This document shows positions 18,210-28,219 of a stretch of 64,000 nucleotides of DNA, piece by piece. Below the pieces are notes generated by a model. It worked only from the letters and a program-made list of their open reading frames with translations. It did not search any database and was not told the DNA's origin. The stretch's first letter is position 1; the number at the start of each line of letters is the position of its first letter. The position numbers were made by a program, and so were the translations under genes. Source of the DNA: Gemmatimonadaceae bacterium (GTDB lineage Bacteria > Latescibacterota > UBA2968 > UBA8231); the NCBI GenBank assembly GCA_026706075.1, contig JAPOZM010000060.1, forward strand, positions 1 to 64,000, written 5' to 3'.

Positions 18210-20096
18210 GTGGACCGGACCCGCCTGGCCGCCGCCGCCGTCTTCGGCCTCGCCGCGATCAGCTACCTGCCGACCCTCTGCCCCTCGGTCTACGTCGAGG
18301 GCTCGGGGGAGCTGATCGGGGCCGTCCGGGGCCTGGGCACGCCGCACCCGACCGGGTATCCGCTCTACGTGCTTCTGGCGAAGGTGCTCTCCTGGCTCGA
18401 TCCGGGGGCCTCGCCGGCGCGGGCGGTGAACGCCGCCACCTGCCTGATGGCGGCGGCCGCCGCCGGCTCCCTGGCCCTCTTCCTCCAGGGCCGCGGGTGC
18501 GGCTGGGCGGCGGCCGCGGCCGCCGGGCTGGCCCTGGCCTGGAGCCGCACGTTCTGGAGCCAGGCGGTGATCGCCGAGGTCTACGGCCTGTTCGTGCTGT
18601 CGGCGGTGGTCCTGCTCGGCGCCGGGCTCCGGGCGCGGTCCTGCCCGGCCGCCGACCGCCCCCGGTGGCTGCTGCTGACCGGGTACGCCGCCGGCCTCGC
18701 CGCCACCTGCCACCTGCAGGCGGTCCTGCTGGTGCCGCCGGTGCTGGCCGCGGCCCTGGGGAGGGACCATGCCTCCGGGCGGCGGGGCCTGGGGGAGCGG
18801 CTGCGGGAGGCGGGCTGGTTGGTCCCCGGCGGGCTGGCCGGCCTGAGCCCGTGGGTCTACCTGCCGGTGCGCAACGGCCTGGGCCCCGGCTTTCATTGGG
18901 GCCCCCTGGACTCCCTTCCGGCCCTGTGGGAGCACCTCACCGGGGCCACCTACCGCGGCTCCTTCTTCAGTTTGCCCTGGGAGGCCGCGGCGCTCAACGC
19001 CCGGCGCCTGGGCGAGCAACTGGCGGGGGAGTGGACACCCCTGTTCCTGCCCCTCCTCGCCTGGGGGGCGGTGGCGGCCTGGCGGCGCGACCCGGTCCTG
19101 GCGCGGGTGCTGCTGGCGGCGGCGGTCCTCAACCTGGTCACGGCCCTGGGCTACCACCGCAACCCGCAGGGGCTGGACGTGTTCTTCCTGCTGGCGGTCC
19201 TCTGCGCCGCCGCCGTGGCCGGGTTCGGCCTCGACGACCTGGTCCGGCGGCTGCGGGGCCGGCTGCGGGGCCGGCTCCGGCGGCTGGCGCCGGCGGCGGT
19301 CCTCGCGTGCGCGGCCATCCCCCTCGCCGCCAACCTCGGGGAGGCCGACCGCTCCGGCGCCTGGTTCCCGGATCTCTACGGGCGCCGGCTGCTGGCCGAG
19401 CTGCCTCCCCGGGCGGTGCTGATCACCGAGGGGGACGACGCCAGCTTCCTCGTGGACTACCTGCAGCGGGTGGAGGGCGTGCGCCCCGACGTGACCATCG
19501 CCAACCGCCAGGGCCGCGGCGATCCCACCCCCACCGGCGGCCGGGAGGGAGCGCCGCGGCGCCGCCGCCGGGAGCTGGCCTGGATGAACTCCGAGCGGCC
19601 CGTGCACTTCCTGGTGGCGCGGCGCCCCCCCGAGGGGTTCCGCTTCGAGCCCCGGGGGCTGAGCTACCTCGCCCTCCGCAGCCGGGACGGCGCCCGTGCG
19701 GAGACGCCCACCGATCCCGCGGTCTGGCTGGACGAGGTGGATCCCGCCCATCTGGAATCGGCGGACCCGTGGGTGCGCAAGCTGGTGGCCAACGGCTGGT
19801 TCATGTCGGGGGAGCATCACCGCCGGGCCGGGGATCCGGAGGAGGCCTCGACGGCCTACCGGCGCGCGGCGCAGGCCGCCCCGGGGTCTCAGTCGACGAA
19901 TTACAACGTGAGCCTCATGTTGTTTCGCATGAACGAGTTGGACGAGTCTCTCAGGTATGCTCTTCGGGCCGTGGAGATCGATCCCGTACGCAGCGGACCG
20001 TACCGGCTGGCGGCGCAGGTCCTGTCCCGGATGGGCCGGGCGCGGGAAGCGGAGGCGCTGAAGGCGAGAGCCCGGGAATGGGCCCGGGCGCGGTGA
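18210..20096 (+). CDS. DUF2723 membrane protein with C-terminal TPRs
   Basis: 628 aa from a GTG 4 nt after the previous stop. The N-terminal half is polytopic and carries the DUF2723 hallmark 'GSGELIGAVRGLGTPHPTGYP' region (residues 32-52), where the family has an acidic residue and HP.GYP in the first large loop. These proteins resemble protein O-mannosyltransferase/GT-C enzymes. The last 110 residues or so form about two tetratricopeptide repeats (AGDPEEASTAYRRAAQAAPG, MNELDESLRYALRAVEIDP) that could bind a partner. Together with the YfhO-like gene it forms a two-gene unit, probably for transfer of lipid-linked sugar to exported protein or glycan. Confidence 0.75.
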   Translation: MDRTRLAAAAVFGLAAISYLPTLCPSVYVEGSGELIGAVRGLGTPHPTGYPLYVLLAKVLSWLDPGASPARAVNAATCLMAAAAAGSLALFLQGRGCGWAAAAAAGLALAWSRTFWSQAVIAEVYGLFVLSAVVLLGAGLRARSCPAADRPRWLLLTGYAAGLAATCHLQAVLLVPPVLAAALGRDHASGRRGLGERLREAGWLVPGGLAGLSPWVYLPVRNGLGPGFHWGPLDSLPALWEHLTGATYRGSFFSLPWEAAALNARRLGEQLAGEWTPLFLPLLAWGAVAAWRRDPVLARVLLAAAVLNLVTALGYHRNPQGLDVFFLLAVLCAAAVAGFGLDDLVRRLRGRLRGRLRRLAPAAVLACAAIPLAANLGEADRSGAWFPDLYGRRLLAELPPRAVLITEGDDASFLVDYLQRVEGVRPDVTIANRQGRGDPTPTGGREGAPRRRRRELAWMNSERPVHFLVARRPPEGFRFEPRGLSYLALRSRDGARAETPTDPAVWLDEVDPAHLESADPWVRKLVANGWFMSGEHHRRAGDPEEASTAYRRAAQAAPGSQSTNYNVSLMLFRMNELDESLRYALRAVEIDPVRSGPYRLAAQVLSRMGRAREAEALKARAREWARAR

Positions 20097-22201
20097 CCGG
20101 GCCGGGGCCGGCGGCTCCACTCTGGACCGCGGAGGTGGCCGCCGCGGTCGCCGCCCCGGCGGCCGGAACGGTGTGGATCGACCTGCCCCAGGGGCCGGCC
20201 GCCGGCGGCGCCCTGGTCCGCGAGCGCATGGCCGCGCTCCTCGACCAGGGGGTGAGCGGGGACCAGCTGCTGGTCCTGGTCCCCCAACGCCCCCGCCGGC
20301 GCCCGGAGCCCCCCGCTGGACAGCCCTCCGGGCGGGCGGCGGTCTCTCCCGAGATCCACACCTTCTACGGCCTGGCGGCGCGCATGGTGCGGCTGTTCTG
20401 GCCGGGGATCGCCTCGGAGGCCGGCTTCGGATCGCCCCTCGACCCGCCGGTCCTGCTGACCTACGAGACCGCCCAGTACGTGATGAAGCAGATCGTCGAC
20501 CCTCTCCTCGCCGAGGGCGCCTTCGACGGCCTCTCCCTGCGGCCCCAGAGACTGCTGTCGCAGCTGCTCGACAACCTCAACAAGGCCGGCGTCAACGGCT
20601 ACGAGATCGCCGAGGTCGGCCCCCGGCTGCGGGACTCGTGGACGGCCCACAGGGAGGGCCGGGAGGTCTGGTTCGACCAGGCCCAGAGCTGCATCGAGGC
20701 CTACCGGGCCCACTGTCTGCAGCACAACCTGGTCGACGTCTCCCTCGTCCTCCACCTCTTCCGCCGGCACCTGCTGCCCTCCGACGAGTTCCGGCGCTAC
20801 CTGGAGGGGCGCTTCCGGCACCTGCTGGTGGAGGCGGTGGAGGAAACGGTGCCCCTGGCCCAGGACTTCATCCGGCAGCGGCTGGCGGCCGTCGATTCGG
20901 CCTGGCTGGTGGCCCGCCGGGACGGGGGGTTCCGCCTCTTCCTCGGGGTCGATCCCGAGGGCGCCCGGTCCCTGCGGGAGGTCTGCGCCCGAAGCCTGAG
21001 GGTGCCCGATGAGCCGGTGCGGCCGACGGTCACCCTCGGGCGGGAGCTGTCCGCCGGCTTCGAGCCGCCGCGGGCCCCCGGCCAGACGCCCGACGAAGCC
21101 GCCGCCGGGGCCCTGCGCCTGCTCTCGGCGCGCCACCGCGGGCCGATGGTCGCCGAGGTCGCCGCCGAAGTCGTGCGTCTCGTGGAAACGGGCGCCGCCG
21201 AGCCGGGGGAGATCGCCGTCGTCGCTCCCCACGCCGACGGCGTCCTGCGGTTCCTGGTGAGCGAGGCCCTCCGCGAGGCCCGGATCCCCTGCGCCGTGGT
21301 CCGCCGCTTCGAGAGCCTGCGCGAGGAGCCCGAGACCCGCGTCGCCCTGGCCCTGGCGGCGCTGGCCTACCCGGCCTGGGAGCAGGCCCCCCACGCCAGC
21401 GACGTCACCGAGGCGCTGCAGGCGGCCCTGAGCCTGGACCCGGTCCGCGCGAGGCTGCTGACGCGGGCGGCGTACGACGCGGGCTCCGGCGCCCTGCGCG
21501 AGCTGGGCGAGGGGGACCCGCGGCTCCGGGAGCGGCTGCCCCCGGGGGCCCTGGAGGCGTTCGAGACCCTGCGCCGCTGGCTGCTGGCGCGGCGGCAGGG
21601 CGAGCCTCAGCCCCTCGACCTCTTCCTCCGGCAGCTCTTCGGAGAGGTCCTGTCGCGGCCCGATCTCGACCCGGGGAGGGCGGCCATGTACGCGCGCCTG
21701 ATCTCCTCGGCCTCCTGGTTCCGGCGCTCCGCCCCCTCCCTGGGCACCGGCCCCGACCCCGGGGGCACGGCCGAGGGCTATGCGCGCATGGTGGAGGAGG
21801 GGGTGGTGGCCGCCTCTCACCCCGCGGGCACGCAGCCGGCGGCCGCCGCCGTCCTCGTGGTGGCGCCGGTCTACACCTACCTGCTGGAGGAGCGCTTCGA
21901 CCGCTACCAGTTCTGGCTCGACGCCGGATCGATCAGCTGGTGGGAGCCGCCGCACCAGCCGCTGACCAACCCCCACGTTCTCTCCCGCCGCTGGCGCCGG
22001 GACGCGGCCTGGACCGAGGCCGTCGACCACGAGACCCGGAACCGCACCCTCGGCCGCCTGGTGCGGGGGTTGTGCAGCCGGGCCGGCGAGGCCGTGTACC
22101 TGTGCTGGAGCGAGACCGAGGCGGGCGGGCCCGCCGAGGAGGACAGTCCCCTGCTGCGGGCGGCGGCGCGTATCGCCGGAACCGTGGAGCCGGCGGCGTG
22201 A
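20078..22201 (+). CDS. AddB/RecC-like helicase-fold protein lacking the Walker A lysine
   Basis: 707 aa from the ATG at 20078, which overlaps the upstream gene by 19 nt. A GTG at 20093 forming a GTGA overlap is an alternative. Helicase-superfamily segments are visible: EIHTFYGLAARMVRLF, FRHLLVEAVEETVPLAQDFI, GEIAVVAPHADGVLRFLVSEALREARIPCAV and VLVVAPVYTYLLEERFD. The position of the P-loop near the N-terminus reads LPQGPAAGG, without GKT/GKS, so ATP hydrolysis is unlikely. That fits an AddB-type scaffold subunit. A UvrD-like helicase and a PD-(D/E)XK nuclease follow with GTGA and ATGA overlaps. Together they would make a recombinational end-resection complex. Confidence 0.65.
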   Translation: MGPGAVTGPGPAAPLWTAEVAAAVAAPAAGTVWIDLPQGPAAGGALVRERMAALLDQGVSGDQLLVLVPQRPRRRPEPPAGQPSGRAAVSPEIHTFYGLAARMVRLFWPGIASEAGFGSPLDPPVLLTYETAQYVMKQIVDPLLAEGAFDGLSLRPQRLLSQLLDNLNKAGVNGYEIAEVGPRLRDSWTAHREGREVWFDQAQSCIEAYRAHCLQHNLVDVSLVLHLFRRHLLPSDEFRRYLEGRFRHLLVEAVEETVPLAQDFIRQRLAAVDSAWLVARRDGGFRLFLGVDPEGARSLREVCARSLRVPDEPVRPTVTLGRELSAGFEPPRAPGQTPDEAAAGALRLLSARHRGPMVAEVAAEVVRLVETGAAEPGEIAVVAPHADGVLRFLVSEALREARIPCAVVRRFESLREEPETRVALALAALAYPAWEQAPHASDVTEALQAALSLDPVRARLLTRAAYDAGSGALRELGEGDPRLRERLPPGALEAFETLRRWLLARRQGEPQPLDLFLRQLFGEVLSRPDLDPGRAAMYARLISSASWFRRSAPSLGTGPDPGGTAEGYARMVEEGVVAASHPAGTQPAAAAVLVVAPVYTYLLEERFDRYQFWLDAGSISWWEPPHQPLTNPHVLSRRWRRDAAWTEAVDHETRNRTLGRLVRGLCSRAGEAVYLCWSETEAGGPAEEDSPLLRAAARIAGTVEPAA

Positions 22202-24438
22202 ACGCCGCGGACCTCTTCCGCCCCCGGGAAGGGCAGAAGCAGATCCTCGAGTACGAGGGCGGCCTCATGGGAGTGGCGGCGGTCCCCGGCAGCGGCAAGA
22301 CCACCACCATCGCCCATCTCGCCGCGGAGCTGCTGGAGCGCCGGGGACGAGGCGCGGGCCCCCTGCCCGAGACCGGCCGGGTCCTGGTGGTCACCTACCA
22401 GGCCGCCGCCGCCGACGCCCTGCGGGGGCGCATCGCCCGCGCCCTCGCCAGCCGCCGGCTGGTCTCCGCGGGGTACGAGGTGCGCACCCTCCACAGCCTG
22501 GCTTTCGGCATCGTCCAGACCTGGCCCGGCCACGCCGGCACCGACTCGGAGCTGCGGGTCCTGGACGAGCGTTCCCAGGTGGAGCTGATCGACCGCGCCC
22601 TGCGCGAGTGGAGCGTGGAGAACCGGCACCGCTGGGAACCCCTGGCCCCCGGAGAGGGGGGGCGGCCCGACGCGGGCTGGGAGGAGAGATGGGCGCGCAT
22701 CGGCCTCGACCTGGGGCGCACGGTGATCGCCGCCGCCAAGAACCGCCGCCTGGACGCCGACGCCCTCCTCGGCCGGCTGGCCGGCGCCGGGGACCGGGGG
22801 GAGGACGGCGCAGACCTGTCCCTGCAGCTCCTGCGCATCGGGGCCGAGCTCTACTCCCGCTACCAGCTCCTGGTCGAGAGCTGGGGCGGCATCGACTTCA
22901 ACGACATGGTGCGCCTCGCCGTCGACCTCCTCGCCTCCCACGAGGACGTGGCGGACCGCCTCGCCGGACGCTGGTCCGTGGTGCTCGAGGACGAGGCCCA
23001 GGACAGCGTCCCCCTTCAGGAGGAGCTCCTCGGACGGCTGACCGCGCGCTCCGGCCACTGGATCCGCGTGGGCGACGCCAACCAGTCGATCACCAGCACC
23101 TTCACCTCCGCCGATCCCCGGTTCCTGCGCCGCTTCCTCGACCGCGGGGAGGTGCGCACCGTCGAGATGTCCGTCTCCGGCCGCTGCTCGCCGCGGATCA
23201 TGGGGCTGGCCAACGGCCTGGTCTCCTGGACCTGCGAGGCATACCCGGTCCCCGAGGTGCGCAACGAGGCCTTCCGCCGCCAGCGCATGGAGCCATCGGG
23301 CGCCGGGGACCCGCAGCCCAACCCGGACGACGGCGACAGCGCCGTCGCCCTGCGCCCCTTCGAGCACCGCGGCGAGGAGCTGGCGTACGTGGCCCGCCGG
23401 GCCCTCGGCTTCATCCGGGCGCGGCCGGACCGCACCCTCGCCGTGCTCGTGCCCACCAACCGTCTCGGCTTCGAGATGGCCGAGGTCCTGCGCGAGATGG
23501 ACGTCTCCTTCGACGAGCGCCTCACCACCACGCGCCGCTCCCGGGCGGTGATCGACCGCCTCGCCCGGGTCCTCGCCTTCGTCGCCGACCCCCTCTCCCC
23601 GGCCGCCCTCGAGGGGGTCTTCCGCATCACCTCGGGCGAGGAGGGAGAGGCCGAGGACCTCCGGCCCCTCGTGCGCAGCTGCTACCGCCCCGAGAGCCTG
23701 ATCTACCCGGCGCCGGGGGTGGCGGTGGCCGACGCCTTCCCGCCGGTGGCGCGCCTCCAGGGCGACCTGCGGCCCCTCGACGGGCTGGCCCACCGGGCCC
23801 GCCGCTGGCTGGAGGCGGGGCGCTTCCCCGTGGACCAGCTGGCCCTGGCCGTGGCCGCCGAGCTCTTCGAGGGCGACGACCTGGCGCGGGCCCAGCGCGT
23901 CGCCGGACACCTGCGCCGGCGGGCCGACCAGCACCCCGGCTGGCGGCTGCCCGAGCTGGCCGCCGACCTGCAGCGGCCCGAGGCGGCGCGGGAGATCCTG
24001 GCGGGCGAGGAGGAGGCGGCCTACGAGCCCCGGCCCGGACAGCTCACCCTTACGACGATGCACAAGTCCAAGGGCATGGAGTGGGACCTCGTCTACCTCG
24101 TGGGCGTCGACGGCATCGAGTTCCCCGGCACCCCCGAGGACTACTTCCGAGGCCACGAGCCCCACCTCGGGGGAAACCCGGCGGAGATGGCGAGGGCCCG
24201 CCTCACGGCGCTTCTGGAGGCCGGCCCGAGGCCCTCCGCGGCGCCGACCGGCCAGCTGGAGTACATCTGCGAGCGGCTGCGGCTGCTCTACGTCGCCATC
24301 ACCCGGGCGCGGCGCTTCCTGTCGGTCAGCTACAGCCGCACCATCCCCAGCGGACAGCGCACCCGCCCGGCCCCGGAGTCCCTCCTCTTCGCGCGCCTGG
24401 GGGCGCTGCTCGAAGAGAAGCGGGGAGGTCCCGCATGA
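22198..24438 (+). CDS. UvrD/Rep-family helicase, AddA/RecB-like without nuclease domain
   Basis: 746 aa from a GTG at 22198 overlapping the previous stop. Superfamily 1A motifs are present: Q-like REGQKQIL, Walker A AVPGSGKTTT (residues 24-33), motif Ia VVTYQAAAADALRGRI, Walker B VVLEDEAQDSV (DEAQD), motif III WIRVGDANQSI, motif V TTMHKSKGMEWDLVYLVGVD and motif VI LLYVAITRARRFL. It should translocate on DNA with ATP hydrolysis. There is no C-terminal nuclease domain; that activity is encoded by the next gene. The three overlapping genes suggest a single complex that processes double-strand breaks. Confidence 0.88.
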   Translation: MNAADLFRPREGQKQILEYEGGLMGVAAVPGSGKTTTIAHLAAELLERRGRGAGPLPETGRVLVVTYQAAAADALRGRIARALASRRLVSAGYEVRTLHSLAFGIVQTWPGHAGTDSELRVLDERSQVELIDRALREWSVENRHRWEPLAPGEGGRPDAGWEERWARIGLDLGRTVIAAAKNRRLDADALLGRLAGAGDRGEDGADLSLQLLRIGAELYSRYQLLVESWGGIDFNDMVRLAVDLLASHEDVADRLAGRWSVVLEDEAQDSVPLQEELLGRLTARSGHWIRVGDANQSITSTFTSADPRFLRRFLDRGEVRTVEMSVSGRCSPRIMGLANGLVSWTCEAYPVPEVRNEAFRRQRMEPSGAGDPQPNPDDGDSAVALRPFEHRGEELAYVARRALGFIRARPDRTLAVLVPTNRLGFEMAEVLREMDVSFDERLTTTRRSRAVIDRLARVLAFVADPLSPAALEGVFRITSGEEGEAEDLRPLVRSCYRPESLIYPAPGVAVADAFPPVARLQGDLRPLDGLAHRARRWLEAGRFPVDQLALAVAAELFEGDDLARAQRVAGHLRRRADQHPGWRLPELAADLQRPEAAREILAGEEEAAYEPRPGQLTLTTMHKSKGMEWDLVYLVGVDGIEFPGTPEDYFRGHEPHLGGNPAEMARARLTALLEAGPRPSAAPTGQLEYICERLRLLYVAITRARRFLSVSYSRTIPSGQRTRPAPESLLFARLGALLEEKRGGPA

Positions 24439-25274
24439 ATCCGCCGCCCCTGAGCCAGAGCGCCCTCTCCGCCTTCGAACGCTGCCCGCGCCGGTTCTAT
24501 CTGCGCTTCGTGCGGCGCCTCGAGTGGCCGGCGCCGCTCACCGGCTCCGAGCAGGAGTGGGAGCGCTCCCGCCGCCGGGGGGAGCGGTTCCACCTGCTCG
24601 TGCAGCAGCACGCCCTCGGCCTGCCCGCCGACCGGATCGCGCGCGCCTCCGGGGACGAGGAGCTCACCGCCTGGTGGGAGCGTTTCCGGCGGCACCCGCC
24701 TCCGGCCCCCGAGGGGACGAGCATCCGCGTCCACACGGAGCTGGAGCTGGAGGTGGTGCTGTCCGGCGGCCAGTCCCTGGTGGCTCGCTTCGACCGCCTC
24801 GAGGTCAGCGGCGGACCCGGCGGCCTGCTCCTCGACATCGTCGACTGGAAGACCGGCGCCCCCTCGAGCCGGGAGCATCTCGAGCGCAGCTGGCAGACGG
24901 CGGTCTACCGCTTCGTCGCCCTGGAGGGGGCCGGCTCCCTGGCGCCGGGGCCGGTGGCCGCGGAGGGGGTGCGCTTCGTCTACTGGCAGAGCGCCCTTCC
25001 CGAGGAGCCGGTGGTGCTGCACTACGACGCGGCGCAGCACCAGCAGGCAAGGCAGCGGATCGAGGCGGCGGCGGCCGACATCGAGGAGCGGCTTGCGGAG
25101 GGGGAGGAGGGATTCCCCCGGACCGAGGACATCGGGGTCTGCCGTTACTGTCCGTACCGGTCCTACTGCGACCGCGGGCGCGAGGCCGGACCGGGTCTGG
25201 AGTTCGAGTCGGAGGAGGAGGAGGGCGAGGCCGACGGTTGGCTGGCGCCGCCCGGGGACCCGGAACCGGGGTAG
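24435..25274 (+). CDS. PD-(D/E)XK nuclease with AddB-type Fe-S cysteines
   Basis: 279 aa, with its ATG at 24435 overlapping the helicase stop (ATGA). It is a RecB-family nuclease: the catalytic core reads ARFDRLEV then LLLDIVDWKTG (D...D-x-K) and QTAVYRF (the QxxxY motif), with LSQSALSAFERCPRRFYL at the N-terminus. One Cys near residue 17 and three in CRYCPYRSYC near the C-terminus reproduce the four-Cys 4Fe-4S staple of AddB nucleases. The tail is very acidic. In typical AddAB this domain is fused to each subunit. Here it is a separate polypeptide, as in some cyanobacteria and deep-branching phyla. Confidence 0.88.
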   Translation: MNPPPLSQSALSAFERCPRRFYLRFVRRLEWPAPLTGSEQEWERSRRRGERFHLLVQQHALGLPADRIARASGDEELTAWWERFRRHPPPAPEGTSIRVHTELELEVVLSGGQSLVARFDRLEVSGGPGGLLLDIVDWKTGAPSSREHLERSWQTAVYRFVALEGAGSLAPGPVAAEGVRFVYWQSALPEEPVVLHYDAAQHQQARQRIEAAAADIEERLAEGEEGFPRTEDIGVCRYCPYRSYCDRGREAGPGLEFESEEEEGEADGWLAPPGDPEPG

Positions 25275-25282
25275 GGCTTCGG

Positions 25283-26697
<1,415 letters not shown>

Positions 26698-26701
<4 letters not shown>

Positions 26702-28047
26702 ACCAGCTCTCCGAAGGCCTCGGTCTCGCGGGCCCGGGTGAGGACCACATCGACGAAGGAGTTCGCCCGCACCGGGGCGCCCCCGGTCTCGAATCGGACG
26801 CGGATGTAGTTGTCGGTCAGCCCGGAGGCCAGGCCGCCGCTGCCGCCCTCCTCCTCCACCAGGACGCGCACCCGGCGGCCGAGGTGCCGGCGGTGGAAGT
26901 CCAGCCGCTTTCCCTCGCCGAGGGCGATCAGCTCGCGCACCCGGCGGCGCTTCACGTCGCCGCCGTGATGGCCGTCGAGACGCTGGGCGGGCGTGTCCTG
27001 CCGTTCGGAGTAGGGGAAGACGTGCAGGTAGGTGATCGGCAGCCGCTCAAGGAGGCCGCTGGTCTCCTCGAAGTGCTCCTCGCCCTCGCCCGGGAAGCCG
27101 GCCATGACGTCGGCGCCGATGGCGCACCCCGGCAGGCGGTCGGCGATGCGGGTGATGCGCTCGGCGTAGCGGGAAGACGTGCAGCGCCGGCCCATGCGCC
27201 GCAGCACGCGGTCGTCGCCGCTCTGCAGGGGCACGTGGAAGTGCCGGCAGACCTTCTCCGTGTCGGCGGCGATGTCGATGAGCCGGTCGCTCACGTAGCC
27301 GGGCTCGATCGAGTTGAGGCGGATGCGCTCCAGGCCCTCGACGGCGGCAAGCTGGTGCACCAGGCCAGCGAAGGCGTCGGCTTCGCCCCGGTCGCGGCCG
27401 TAGGAGCCGGTGTGCACGCCGGTGAGTGCCAGCTCGCGGTAGCCGGCCTCGACCATGTTGCGGGCCTGGGCCAGGACCTCGGCCGGCGGCCGGCTGGCCC
27501 CGGGGCCGCGGACGGAGGGGATGATGCAGAAGGTGCAGTGCTCGTCGCAGCCGTCCTGGATCTGCAGGGTGCCGCGGGTGCGGCCTTCGGCGACGGCGCC
27601 GTCGATCTGCAGGAAGCGCGTGGTGGGGGGCCGCTTCCCGGGGGCCGGGCCCGGCGCCGGGGCCTCGGTGAGTCCCTGGTGCACGGCGGCGGCCCCGGGG
27701 GGGGCGCCGAGGTGTTCCCGCACCCTGTCGACGAGACCGGCCTTGTCGGTGTTGGGGACCACCAGGCCGGCGCCGCTGTGGCGCAGCTCCTCGGGACGGC
27801 GCTGGGCATAGCAGCCGGTGGCCACCACGAGGGCCTCCGGGTTGGTCCGGCGGGCCCGGCGCACGGCGCGTCGCGAGTCGGCGTCGCCGGAGCCGGTGAC
27901 CGTGCAGGTGTTGACCACGTAGACGTCGGCCTCCTCGGCGAAGGGGACGACGCGCCAGCCGCCGCCGCCGAACCCGGCCTTGAGGGCCTCGGCCTCGTAC
28001 TGGTTCAGCTTGCAGCCGAGATGATGGACGGCGACGCGCGGGGGCAC
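26698..28047 (-). CDS. mtaB: tRNA (t6A37) methylthiotransferase MtaB
   Basis: 449 aa with a GTG at 28047, chosen for family length and an AAGGT 9 nt upstream. An in-frame ATG at 28185 would add 46 Pro-rich residues. It is the sister enzyme of MiaB and makes ms2t6A37. Diagnostic residues are VAVHHLGCKLNQYEAEAL, YVVNTCTVTGSGD, ATGCYAQRRPEEL and the radical-SAM motif DGCDEHCTFCIIPSVRG. TRAM-like sequence follows near RRVRVLVEEEGG. The stop overlaps the miaB start, so both thiolation enzymes for A37 are translationally coupled. That arrangement is uncommon. Confidence 0.9.
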
Positions 28048-28219
28048 CGGCGGAAGACCTTGTGGGAGAAGGAGTAGCAGAGAACCGCTTGAACCCGGTG
28101 GAAGGTAAGGGGACGGCCCGTCGGCCGCAACGGGGACCGCTTTGACGGGAGGGGGCGGCGCCGGTAGCCTATCGGGGTACCCCATCCCGGCCCGAAGGCC
28201 TGCCCAGGAAGGCACCGTC

